From NCBI GenBank assembly GCA_021205755.1, contig JAJPWX010000079.1:1-33886 (forward strand): a stretch of 33,886 nucleotides of DNA, given 5' to 3'. The notes under the pieces were generated by a model that saw nothing but the letters and a program-made list of their open reading frames with translations, had not been told where the DNA came from and did not search any database. The DNA comes from Lachnospiraceae bacterium. GTDB lineage: Bacteria; Bacillota; Clostridia; Lachnospirales; Lachnospiraceae. Position numbers and translations under genes: made by a program. Positions 6,110-15,400 of the stretch are shown here, one piece after another (positions within the stretch are counted from its first letter, which is position 1; each line of letters opens with the position of its first letter).

Positions 6110-7546
6110 TTATACTGTTCCATGTTTTCTGGACGGACCGTCCTCTCTCTTTGTATAGAGCATCTCAAATGCGCCGATCACGTATTTTCTCGTATCCTCA
6201 GCCTCAATGATGTTGTCTACATATCCTCTCTTTGCCGCAGAGAGCGCACTCGACTGCAGGGAAGCATACTCAGCAGCTTTCTCATTGATTACCTTACTGT
6301 CCTCATCCGCATACATGATCTTAGCTGCAAGCTGCGCGTCCATCATACCGATCTGCGCGTCCTTCCACGCAAAAGTCATATCTGCGCCGATCGCCTTGCT
6401 GTTCATTACAACATACGCGCTGCCAAATGCCTTGCCGATGATCACATTCACCTTCGGCACAGTCGCGTTCGCAAACGCCGCGGTCAGCTTCGCCGCCGCT
6501 TTCGCGATCTTCTTCTCAGAGCATTTGCATGCCTTGAAGCCAGTCGCGTTTGTCAGCGTCAGAACCGGGATCTCAAAGGCATCGCAGAAAGAAACGAACT
6601 CAGCTGCTTTCTCTGCTCCGCGCGCACTGATGACACTGTCAAAGGATTCCTTCACTTCGCCGTCTTCGCCATAGACTTCCGTACGGTTCGCCACAGCGCC
6701 GACGGTCGTGCCATTCAGGCGCAGGAAACCGGTCACCATATCCGGTGCATAAGCTTCTTTCAGTTCTACGAAAAGATTATTATCCGCAATATTGGAAAGC
6801 AGAATCGAGGTATCGCCGGCTGCATTCGCCAGATCTTCACAGGCACGGTTCAGTTCATCGGTGCATTCCTCATAGGAAAGGTCGTCTTCATTGTTCGCCG
6901 GAAGCATACATACCAGCGCACGGATGTTATTCAGAATCTCATCCTCAGAGCCGACAAAGTCAATCATCCCGGTCTCCTCGCTCTGGAACTTCGCGGAAGA
7001 TGTATCGCACTTTTCCTTTGTATTGCCCGGAAGCGCGTTCGGTGAGTTCACGAAAAGCTCAGCCTTGGAACCTTCCATAAACGTAAAGTCAGCCAGACCC
7101 GGAATCAGTGCCATACCGCCGCCGCATCTGCCAAACACTGCCGTGATCTGAGGTACAACGCCAGACGCAAGCGCCTGCTTCTGATAAATCTCACCAAAAG
7201 CATTCAGGGCATCTGTCGCCTCCTGAAGGCGCAGGCCTGCGCTGTCCAGAAGTCCAATCACAGGAGCCCCCGTCTTCATTGCCAGATCATACAGTCCCGC
7301 AATCTTCTTCGCGTGCATTTCCCCGATCGATCCGCCCAGAACAGACGCATCCTGGCTGTAGACATACACCAGGTGTCCGTCGATCACACCATAACCTGTG
7401 ATCACGCCATCGCCAGGTGTCTCTGTCTGCGGCAGGTTGAAATCCGTACTTCTGGCTGTCACATACCCGCCGATCTCTACAAAACTGTTGTCGTCAAGCA
7501 AAGAAGCAATTCGTTTGCCTGCCAAGTTTTGTGTTGTAATACTCAT
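6110..7546 (-). CDS. Acyl-CoA carboxyltransferase (MmdA/PccB-like) of the decarboxylase
   Basis: A 478-residue two-lobed crotonase-fold carboxyltransferase. The N-lobe shows VYSQDASVLGGSIGEMHAKK (residues 62-81) and FGRCGGGMALIPGLADFTF (138-156), where glycines form the first oxyanion hole. The C-lobe carries IGKAFGSAYVVMNSKAIGAD, equivalent to the RKAFGGAY motif of PccB/MmdA but with Ser for the second Gly. It should take the carboxyl group from an acyl-CoA such as methylmalonyl-CoA and load biotin. The precise acyl-CoA cannot be read. It is divergent and somewhat shorter than typical MmdA (about 510). First gene of the operon, with GGAGGG seven bases before the start. Confidence 0.87.
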   Translation of the reverse strand: MSITTQNLAGKRIASLLDDNSFVEIGGYVTARSTDFNLPQTETPGDGVITGYGVIDGHLVYVYSQDASVLGGSIGEMHAKKIAGLYDLAMKTGAPVIGLLDSAGLRLQEATDALNAFGEIYQKQALASGVVPQITAVFGRCGGGMALIPGLADFTFMEGSKAELFVNSPNALPGNTKEKCDTSSAKFQSEETGMIDFVGSEDEILNNIRALVCMLPANNEDDLSYEECTDELNRACEDLANAAGDTSILLSNIADNNLFVELKEAYAPDMVTGFLRLNGTTVGAVANRTEVYGEDGEVKESFDSVISARGAEKAAEFVSFCDAFEIPVLTLTNATGFKACKCSEKKIAKAAAKLTAAFANATVPKVNVIIGKAFGSAYVVMNSKAIGADMTFAWKDAQIGMMDAQLAAKIMYADEDSKVINEKAAEYASLQSSALSAAKRGYVDNIIEAEDTRKYVIGAFEMLYTKREDGPSRKHGTV

Positions 7547-7574
7547 TATTCAGCCCTCCATTGTTAAAATTTAC

Positions 7575-7597
7575 GTAAACGATTCCTGATCGTTTAC
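7575..7597. promoter_or_regulatory. Perfect inverted repeat in the pump operon leader
   Basis: GTAAACGAT (7575-7583) and ATCGTTTAC (7589-7597) are perfect 9-bp arms with a 5-base centre. It lies about 30-50 bases upstream of the first start codon and downstream of the promoter. It may be a repressor operator (GTAAACG half-sites resemble LacI-family sites) or a hairpin in the mRNA leader. Confidence 0.55.
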
Positions 7598-7686
7598 ATC
7601 CGCGCCGACCGCAAAAGCAGTCTTGTGCTTCGCAACCATATGCTTTTTTTAAGATAAAATATCACTGCCCCTAATACATCTTGTCT

Positions 7687-7715
7687 ATCTTAGCGTGTTT
7701 CGCTAAAAAATGCAA
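7687..7715 (-). promoter_or_regulatory. Promoter of the decarboxylase operon, with overlapping dyad
   Basis: On the minus strand TTGCAT (7710-7715) and TAAGAT (7687-7692) are separated by 17 bases. A 6-bp dyad, TTAGCG-N5-CGCTAA (7690-7706), overlaps the -10 and spacer and is well placed for a repressor. The predicted leader is about 130 bases. Confidence 0.62.
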
Positions 7716-7806
7716 GCCTTTTGTCACACAATATCTTGTAGATTTTCTTCCGAAATGTGCCGAATTTTTGTATAAATATGCCCGAATGTCCCGGTGCCTG
7801 CAGCGG

Positions 7807-8889
7807 CTAGCGGATCGTCCCGCCCCCAGCAATAAAATCTCCGTCATAAAACACGACCGCCTGTCCAGGTGTAACGGCGCGCACAGGCTCATCAAAAATC
7901 ACCTCCGCACAGTCGCTGCCCACCAGCCGCACAGTTGCGGGCGCACCGGAATGATTGTAGCGAATCTTCGCCATCACGCGCATTCCGTCTGTGAAAGCCG
8001 GAACACTCATGTAGTTCAGCTGGTCACAGAGCAGATGATCGGTAAAAACATCCTCCGCATCTCCTATGACGACTTCATTTGTCTCCGGACGGATTTCTGT
8101 GACGAAGACCGGATGCCCCATCGAGAGATTCAGCCCTTTCCGCTGCCCGATCGTGTAGTGGGTAATTCCCCTGTGCCTGCCGAGGATCTGCCCATCCGCC
8201 GTCACAAAGTTTCCCGGCGGCGGTACGGGACATGTGCTGTTTTTTTCAATAAATCCGGCGTAATTCCCATCCGGGACAAAGCAAATCTCCTGGCTGTCCG
8301 GCTTATGCGCGACAGTTAATCCGATTTTCTCCGCAATTGCGCGTATCGCCGGTTTGTCATACGCTCCGACCGGCATCAAGGTATGGGCCAACTGCTCCTG
8401 TGTCAGATTATAGAGTGCGTAAGTCTGATCCTTCGCGGCAGTCACGGAACGTCGAATCGCGTATCTGCCGTTTGACAGGCGCTCCACCCGCGCATAATGC
8501 CCGGTCGCAATAAAATCCGCTCCGATCTGCATGCTGCGGTGCAGCAGGGATTCCCATTTCACATAGCGATTGCAGGCGATACAGGGATTCGGCGTGCGGC
8601 CAGCCAGATATTCCTCCATAAAATAACAAATCACTTTTTCGCGGAATTCCTCCCGGAAATTCATCACATAATGCGGTATTCCAATCATCTGAGCCACACG
8701 GGCAGCGTCCTCTGCAGCGCTCAGGCCGCAGCATCCACCCTTTTTGCTGACATCCTCATCCGCTTCCCTGGGCCAGATCTGCATGGTCACGCCGATTACA
8801 TCATAGCCAGCCGCTTTCAGCAGATAAGCAGCCACGGAGGAATCCACGCCGCCGGACATGCCGACGACTACTTTTTTTCCATTTATCAT
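7807..8889 (-). CDS. mnmA: tRNA-specific 2-thiouridylase
   Basis: A 360-residue cytosolic enzyme that thiolates U34 of Glu, Gln and Lys tRNAs using ATP and relayed sulfur. The PP-loop SGGVDSS is at residues 12-18. Catalytic Cys103 sits in NPCIACNRYVKW and the second catalytic Cys203 in SQEICFVPDG. ATGHYARV, KDQTYALYNLTQEQL and HYTIGQRKGL are family signatures. Length is full. The start ATG at 8889 follows AGAGG. It lies 110 bases downstream of the cysteine desulfurase, its likely sulfur donor. Confidence 0.96.
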   Translation of the reverse strand: MINGKKVVVGMSGGVDSSVAAYLLKAAGYDVIGVTMQIWPREADEDVSKKGGCCGLSAAEDAARVAQMIGIPHYVMNFREEFREKVICYFMEEYLAGRTPNPCIACNRYVKWESLLHRSMQIGADFIATGHYARVERLSNGRYAIRRSVTAAKDQTYALYNLTQEQLAHTLMPVGAYDKPAIRAIAEKIGLTVAHKPDSQEICFVPDGNYAGFIEKNSTCPVPPPGNFVTADGQILGRHRGITHYTIGQRKGLNLSMGHPVFVTEIRPETNEVVIGDAEDVFTDHLLCDQLNYMSVPAFTDGMRVMAKIRYNHSGAPATVRLVGSDCAEVIFDEPVRAVTPGQAVVFYDGDFIAGGGTIR

Positions 8890-8999
8890 CCTCTTCTTTT
8901 CCTGTCCTGTTCCTCAAAAGCATTCTTGCGGGAATGAAACCTGCCCAAGCCGAAGCTTTGTCCTCGCATCTTATCCCGGCACATGTCAGCAAAGGGTTC

Positions 9000-10256
9000 C
9001 TATGAAACGGGTTCTGGCGCAGCCTGACAGCAAGTGTCAGGCTCGCCGTGAATCGTACTGACAAAGTCCTCATATTGCGGCGACATATTCCGCAGCCGCT
9101 CTACGATCTGCTTTATTTTTTCTACTGTAAAATCAATTTCTTCCTTTGTCGTCTCCGCGCTCAAAGTCAGCCGCAGAGACCCATGTGCGATGTCCTCGGG
9201 AAGCCCCAGAGCCAGCAGCACATGAGACGGGTCAAGCGATCCGGAGGTACAGGCTGAACCACTGGATCCGCAGATTCCCTCCATATCCAGCATAATCAGC
9301 AGGGTTTCCCCTTCCACAAATTGAAAACTGAAATTCGCATTGTTCGGAAGCCGCCTGGTACGGTGCCCATTCAGCCGCGTATAAGGGATTTCCTTCAGTA
9401 CACGGTCAATCAGATAATCGCGCAGCCTGATCTCATATACTGTGCGTGTCTCCATCGTCTCTGCCGCCTCCTTGGCGGCCTGGCCAAACCCCACAATCCC
9501 CGGCACATTCTCCGTACCGGCGCGTCGATGACGCTCCTGTGCGCCGCCGTGAAGGAAAGAGCGGATGCGCAGATTTCTTCGAATATACAAAAAGCCGACT
9601 CCCTTCGGCCCATTCAGCTTGTGCGCGCTCGCACTCATCAGATCAATCTGCAGTTCCTCCACATTAATCGGCAGCTGACCATATGCCTGCACTGCGTCCG
9701 TGTGGAACAAAATGCCATATTTTTTTGCGATTGCCCCTATCTCGCGAATTGGCTGTATCGAGCCAATCTCATTGTTCGCAAACATCACAGAGATCAGAAA
9801 AGTTTCCGGACGGATCGCCCGCTCCAGCTCCTCCAGCCGCACAATGCCGCTTTCATCCACATCCAGATAGGTAACCTCGATTCCTGCTTTTTCCAGATAT
9901 TCACAGGTGTTTATAATCGCATGGTGTTCTATTCTGGTCGTTATCAAGTGATTCTTATGCGTCTCTGTCACTGTATTTCCCACATGAAAGCTGCAAAACA
10001 TCTCCGCCGCAGCTTTTAACGCCCAATTATCCGACTCCGTACCCCCTGCCGTAAAATAAATTTCTTCCGGCCTTGCTCCGATCGTAGAGGCAATCCTCTC
10101 ACGGCTGAGGTTCACCGCCTCCCTGCTCTTCACACCGATACCGTAAATACCGGATGCATTGCCATAATATTCAGAAAAATACGGCAGCATCGCCTCTACG
10201 ACCGTTGGTGATGTCTTCGTCGTCGCCGCGTTATCCAAATATATAAACTCCTCCAT
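9000..10256 (-). CDS. nifS: Cysteine desulfurase, NifS/IscS class
   Basis: A 418-residue PLP enzyme converting cysteine to alanine and a protein persulfide for Fe-S cluster and tRNA thiolation. YLDNAATT starts at residue 6. IEHHAIINTCEYL lies in the cofactor pocket. The PLP lysine is Lys213 in SAHKLNGPKG. The active Cys336 is in SSGSACTSGSLDPSHVL, the class I loop. The start at 10256 is chosen because conserved sequence begins there; AAAGGAG lies about 11 bases upstream, a slightly long spacing. A C-terminal tail ending DTCCQAAPEPVS adds two extra cysteines. It is 34 bases after iscR and probably co-transcribed. Confidence 0.93.
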   Translation of the reverse strand: MEEFIYLDNAATTKTSPTVVEAMLPYFSEYYGNASGIYGIGVKSREAVNLSRERIASTIGARPEEIYFTAGGTESDNWALKAAAEMFCSFHVGNTVTETHKNHLITTRIEHHAIINTCEYLEKAGIEVTYLDVDESGIVRLEELERAIRPETFLISVMFANNEIGSIQPIREIGAIAKKYGILFHTDAVQAYGQLPINVEELQIDLMSASAHKLNGPKGVGFLYIRRNLRIRSFLHGGAQERHRRAGTENVPGIVGFGQAAKEAAETMETRTVYEIRLRDYLIDRVLKEIPYTRLNGHRTRRLPNNANFSFQFVEGETLLIMLDMEGICGSSGSACTSGSLDPSHVLLALGLPEDIAHGSLRLTLSAETTKEEIDFTVEKIKQIVERLRNMSPQYEDFVSTIHGEPDTCCQAAPEPVS

Positions 10257-10290
10257 ATCGGATTCGACTCCTTTTAAATCTGTTTTATAT

Positions 10291-10761
10291 CTAGCCGTTG
10301 CAGTGTTTCCCGCTGTAGTCTTCCGGGTGTTCACGGCTCTTTTCAAGCACTTTTTTGCTTTCTTCCACCAGCTGGCTGATATAGATGTCATCCATCGCCG
10401 CATCAATGCTCTCGTTGATCCGCTGCCAGACATATTTCGTCACGCAGAGATCCGCCCCCTCACAGCCCTCTTCATTAAATGCGGAACAGTCTACCGCACG
10501 CATATCTCCTTCCAGCGCCCGGAGTACATCTCCCACTGTAATCTGGTCTGCCGATCGCGTCAGACGGTAACCGCCCTGCACGCCGCGCGTGCTTACTACC
10601 AGGCCCGCCCTGCGCAGCTTGGCGATAAGCTGCTCCAGATAACTCTCTGAAATTTCCTGGCGCTCCGAAATACTGCTGATCGAGACAGCCTCTGTCTCAC
10701 TGTTTAAAGCCAGATCCACCATCGCACGCAGGCCGTACCGCCCCTTTGTTGATAGTCTCAT
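10291..10761 (-). CDS. iscR: Rrf2-family Fe-S cluster regulator, IscR-type
   Basis: A 156-residue winged-helix transcription factor. MRLSTKGRYGLRAMVDLA is the classic Rrf2 N-terminus, and residues 50-70 hold RRAGLVVSTRGVQGGYRL (recognition helix and wing). Three cysteines (92, 100, 106) lie where IscR binds [2Fe-2S], though the spacing CX7CX5C differs from CX5CX5C of E. coli. CymR, the cysteine regulator of Bacillus, lacks these cysteines, so Fe-S sensing is favoured here. The start at 10761 has an ideal AGGAGG site. It heads iscR-nifS-mnmA and probably regulates its own operon. Confidence 0.9.
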   Translation of the reverse strand: MRLSTKGRYGLRAMVDLALNSETEAVSISSISERQEISESYLEQLIAKLRRAGLVVSTRGVQGGYRLTRSADQITVGDVLRALEGDMRAVDCSAFNEEGCEGADLCVTKYVWQRINESIDAAMDDIYISQLVEESKKVLEKSREHPEDYSGKHCNG

Positions 10762-10810
10762 GTTTCCTCCTGTGATAATTTCCCGGCTGAAATCTTCCAC
10801 TTTGCGAAAT

Positions 10811-10839
10811 ATTTTACCATAATTTTTTTTCATCTTCAA
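10811..10839 (-). promoter_or_regulatory. Promoter of iscR-nifS-mnmA
   Basis: On the minus strand TTGAAG (10834-10839) and TAAAAT (10811-10816) are separated by 17 bases that include an A8 tract. The -10 is about 50 bases upstream of the iscR start. Confidence 0.7.
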
Positions 10840-10888
10840 CCGTAAAACTGCATATGCTTAGACAAATCCCCTGTTCGGGAGCCCTGCC

Positions 10889-12451
10889 ATGAACCAGAAA
10901 AATTATCTTATGAAAGGAACCTTCCTGCTGACTGCCGTGGGACTGCTGACCAGAGCCGCAGGCTTCTTTTATAAAATATTCCTTTCGAGGACCATCGGTG
11001 CATCGGAAATCGGCCTTTATCAGATCGCAATTCCGGTTCTGTCTTTTTGCACTGCGCTCTGCGGCGGCGGCATGCAGACTGCCATCTCCAAGCTGGTCGC
11101 GAAGTACCGCGCGGAACACAGCCAGCGCAGGATGAGACAAACTCTGGCGGCCGGACTCTTATTGTCCGTCTCCCTGTCCATGATTCTCTCAGTTATTCTT
11201 TATTTCGGCGCAGATCTAATCGCGCAGCGGCTGCTGCTGGAAAAAGCATGCGGGAGGCTGCTGAAAATCATGGCTTTTTCCCTGCCATTTGGCATGATTC
11301 ACGGCTGCGTCTGCGGCTACTTTATGGGTGCAAAGCATATCGTGCCGCCCGCCCTGGCGCAGTTTATTGAGCAGCTCATCCGCATCCTTTTTGTCATACT
11401 TGCCTATACCTTGTCTTTAAAAAACAGAAAACAGGCAGACGCAAGCCTCATGGCATCCGGAGCAATGGCCGGAGAAGCTGCATCTGCTATCTACTGCATG
11501 GTGTGTCTGTATGTTTTAAGTATAAAGAACTCCCAGATAAAAAACACAACTCCTGTTGACGTCCCATTTTCCAAAAAATGTTCTCCGCTGCATCGTCTTA
11601 CTGCTTCCATCCGGCAAATTCTCCCCATCTCTGTCCCTCTCAGTCTGAATCGCACACTGATGTGTGTCCTTCAGGCAATTGAGGCCGCCCTGCTCCCACA
11701 GATGCTGCGGCTTTCCGGACTGACCTCCTCCGAGGCGCTTTCCGTCTACGGAACACTGACCGGAATGGCGCTCCCCATGATTCTTTTTCCCACCGCTATT
11801 ACCTCCGCGCTTGGGATGCTCCTGCTCCCGACCGTATCAGAAGCACAGGCACTTCACCAGGAGAATCATCTTGCCCGTACAGTCAACGCCTCTTTTCTCG
11901 GAAGTCTGCTGCTCGGCAGCTTCTGTCTGGGAGGATTTCTGCTTTTTGGAAGTAAAATTGGCAGCATTCTCTTTCAAAATGAGTTCGCCGGAACCTGTAT
12001 CCGCCGCCTTGCGCTGCTCTGTCCGCTGATCTACATCAGTACAACCCTGACCAGCATTCTGCACGGCCTGAGCAAATCTGCTTCTCTCTTACTCTGGAAC
12101 CTTGCCGGATTTGCACTGCGCCTGCTCTGCGTACTGTATCTGGTGCCCACCTGCGGAATCAATGGATATCTCTGTGGAATGTTTCTTGACCAGATTCTGC
12201 TCACCGGTTGTATTCTGTTTTCCCTGCACCGCCAAAATATACTGACCGTCTCCATTCCCGGATCACTTACCCGGATGTTTTTCCCGGCTATCATCGCCGG
12301 TGGCTGCACATTTTTCTTTTTTCATCTCCCGGCACAAAAAATTCCCGCCCAGATCTGCCTGATCATAGGCGGGATAATCTACTGTACTGTCTTTCTGTTC
12401 TCCATGCTGCCAGCTTTCACTGGTTCCGCGGCTTCTGATTTATATAAATAA
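10889..12451 (+). CDS. SpoVB/MurJ-type polysaccharide flippase
   Basis: A 520-residue integral membrane protein of the MOP exporter superfamily, with about 14 hydrophobic segments. The N-terminus GLLTRAAGFFYKIFLSRTIG followed by ASEIGLYQIAIPV is typical of stage V sporulation protein B and related lipid-linked oligosaccharide flippases. It would move lipid-linked cell wall or spore cortex precursors across the membrane. The start at 10889 follows GGGAG at 7 bases. It is divergent from iscR and convergent with the giant surface protein (28-base gap, no clear terminator). A specific role in sporulation cannot be concluded. Confidence 0.85.
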   Translation: MNQKNYLMKGTFLLTAVGLLTRAAGFFYKIFLSRTIGASEIGLYQIAIPVLSFCTALCGGGMQTAISKLVAKYRAEHSQRRMRQTLAAGLLLSVSLSMILSVILYFGADLIAQRLLLEKACGRLLKIMAFSLPFGMIHGCVCGYFMGAKHIVPPALAQFIEQLIRILFVILAYTLSLKNRKQADASLMASGAMAGEAASAIYCMVCLYVLSIKNSQIKNTTPVDVPFSKKCSPLHRLTASIRQILPISVPLSLNRTLMCVLQAIEAALLPQMLRLSGLTSSEALSVYGTLTGMALPMILFPTAITSALGMLLLPTVSEAQALHQENHLARTVNASFLGSLLLGSFCLGGFLLFGSKIGSILFQNEFAGTCIRRLALLCPLIYISTTLTSILHGLSKSASLLLWNLAGFALRLLCVLYLVPTCGINGYLCGMFLDQILLTGCILFSLHRQNILTVSIPGSLTRMFFPAIIAGGCTFFFFHLPAQKIPAQICLIIGGIIYCTVFLFSMLPAFTGSAASDLYK

Positions 12452-12479
12452 TCTTCCGCAAGGTTTCGGAGAGCAAACC

Positions 12480-15400
12480 CTACGATACCTTTCTGCGTCT
12501 GCGGTATACTCCGTCGCCGGCTAAAAGTGCCAACGCCACAAGCATCAGATTCAAATAAAATCCCAGCGGCATATCGTCTCCGGTTTTCGCTGAAGTAGTT
12601 TCTGTCTCTGTCGTACTCTCACTGACCGCATCCTTTGTTTCTCCGGTTTCTTTTCCGGAATTGCTCTCACTTACAATCTCCTGGTTAGTGATGGTCACGA
12701 CCGCTGACGAATCGGATTCTGACACAGTCACAGCAGAATTGTCAACCGATACCAAATACATAAAATCAGCCGACTCCGCGATCGGATTGCCTTCCTCATC
12801 TACCTCCGTGACATACAGCGTCACCGGCTCTTCCTGGTTAAGCGCTATATAAACCACAACACTCACTTCCGACCGCCCGGACATACTTAGTTCCACGATA
12901 TTATATGATACCAGATCGGACAAGGTCGTATATGCAGCATCTGCAAAAATTCCTGCGTAGAACACTGCATCACCTGCAAATGCCTCACCATCCCCATCCA
13001 ACAGCTTCTTTGTGATCGTCAGCTCCGCTTCCTTATAGAATCCGCTCGGCAAAGAATAAAACTCATTTACAAAAGCAACTGCCGCAGTTTCTCCTTTCTC
13101 TACCATTATCTCATTACCATCCGCGTAATCCGCGTAAAACAGGGTATTATCCCCAACCGTTCCGGTCACGATCGCCGTGCCTGCCGCATCACACTCGGAT
13201 ACGTAATAATTCGTTTCCGCTTCCAATCCGTCAAACGTCACCGTTACGGAATCTGCGTGCTGATAAAACAGTGTTTGAATCTCAGAGACGCGCTGTGTAC
13301 ACTCCGGATCACTGTAAAGTGCCACATAGAACATCTCGTTTTCCGCGCCGATATGACTCTCGCTCTGGCCATTATCATAAATCAGCGTCTTCGTCACAGA
13401 GATAGATACCTCTTTTTCCTCCTCAACCTCGTACTTTGGATCCTCCACTGTCAGACTGACAGAAGCTCCTTCTTCCGCTGTAAAGGTCTGGTTGCCTGCA
13501 ATGCCATATCCCTCCGGCGCGCTCACCTCCACCAGCTGACAGGTCTCGCCTTCTCGCAGCTCGGCCGTAAATGTGTGTGTACTGCCATCCGAAGTCCATT
13601 CCTCAACCGTATTTCCGCTCGCATCAACAAGCCGCAGCACAGCGCCCGCAAGTGCTTCACCCGTCGAAGCGTCCAGTTTGCCAACAGAAACTGTTACTTC
13701 GACAAATTTCTCGGTTTCCGTTTCCGTCTCAGGCTCCGTTTCTGTTTCCGTCTCCGTTTCCGTCTCGGGCTCCGTTTCTGTTTCCGTCTCGAGCTCCGTC
13801 TCCGTCTCGGGCTCCGTTTCTGTTTCCGTCTCCGTTTCCGTCTCGGGCTTCGTTTCTGTCTCAGGCTCCGGCTTCGTCTCGGGCTCTGGCTTCGTCTCTG
13901 GCTTCGTTTCAGGCTCCGTTTCAGCAGTATTTATGAAATCATATCCATTCTGTTCAGAAGTATAACCATCCACCTCAGCTTCGGCAACTGTATAGGCATA
14001 TTCATGTCCATCTTTCTGGTCAAAGCGGTCAAGGCCGTTAAACGAATATGTTTCTGCTCCATCGATCAGTACCACGCTGTCAATCTTTACGCCATCCTGA
14101 TACAGTTCAATCGTGATATCCGGATATTCCGTTCCCTCCGGCGCAATCCAGGTCTTTGTACCGCTGACGTTGATCTTCTCCTGGCTGATATTCACAAAGT
14201 TCATTCCGTTTTGCACAGAGGTATAGCCCTCAACAGCTGCTTCCATTACTGTGTAAACATACTTGTGGCCGTCTTTCAGATCGTAAACATCCAACCCTGC
14301 AAATACATACCTCGTGGAAGACGCCGACAGTTCCACACTCTTGAAAGAAATTCCATCCCGATACAGATAAATAGTGATTGTCGGGTACTCTGTGCCTTCT
14401 GCCGCATACCATGTTTTTGTGCCGCTGATGAATGTTGTTTCCTGCTTAATCGTATTGGTAACTGTAAAACTGTATCCATCCGCACCCTTTGTCACGCTCG
14501 ATGTATAGGCAGAATCTGTCATATCCTCCGCCAGAGAATATGTAATCTTATGCCCCTTGTAGTAAACAGGCAAATCCTTAAACGTACAGCTCCAGCTTTC
14601 ACCCTCGCTTTTGTATATCTTCTGCGTGTATTGCTGCTTATAGGATATACCATCAGAACTAACACTAGCGGTCAGCGTCACGCTGACAAACGAAGGTCGG
14701 CCATCTTTTACATTACCATCCACCCACTTCTTTGTGACAGTCACGTCTGTCGTCTCCGGGATATGCGTATTCGTAATCGTCACGCCAGTGCCGTCGTTAC
14801 TCCACTCAATGACCGGAGCGCTGCTTCCTGCATTGTATTCAGCTACTGTTTCCTCAGCAATCGCATAGCTAATCTTTACACCCTTGTAATAAACAGGCAA
14901 TTTCTTAAACGTATATTTCCAGCTGCCTGCAGAAGTCAAAGTCGCGTTATATGTTTTACTATACGACAGCGAAACGGTTGAAACCGAACCGGTAAGAGTT
15001 ATTTTAACCGATGCCGGTCTCTTTCCATCCTGATTATCGTTATCATCCCATACCTTCGTAACATTGATTTCCGTTTTCTCCGGAACATGCGTATTCGTGA
15101 CCGTAAAGGAATAACCAGTCGTATCTGCTTTAATTTCTGCAGTGTATTTACTTACTGTATCTTCGGTAAGAGCATACTTGATCTTTGTGCTGCCATTATA
15201 AACAGGAAGGTCTGTAAAGGTATATGCCCACCCTGTACTTTCCGATAATGTCACTTCATATGTCTTTGTATAAGCAGAACCAGCCGTTCCTGTCAGCGTC
15301 ACTTTCACGCTGCTCGGTCTCACACCGTCCTGGTTTTCTCCGTCATCCCAAACTTTTGAAACAGAAACATCGGTAACCAGGATATTCGTTAGAATATATC

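Noticed and set aside
12452-12479. Terminator between the flippase and the adhesin
   Set aside because: Only a weak imperfect dyad (CTTCCG/CGGAG) is present with no T tract, so it cannot be supported.
13257-14981. Plus-strand frame of 574 codons opposite the adhesin
   Set aside because: It is a low-complexity Arg/Leu/Phe shadow produced by the biased codons of the repetitive adhesin gene. No motif or initiation signal is present.
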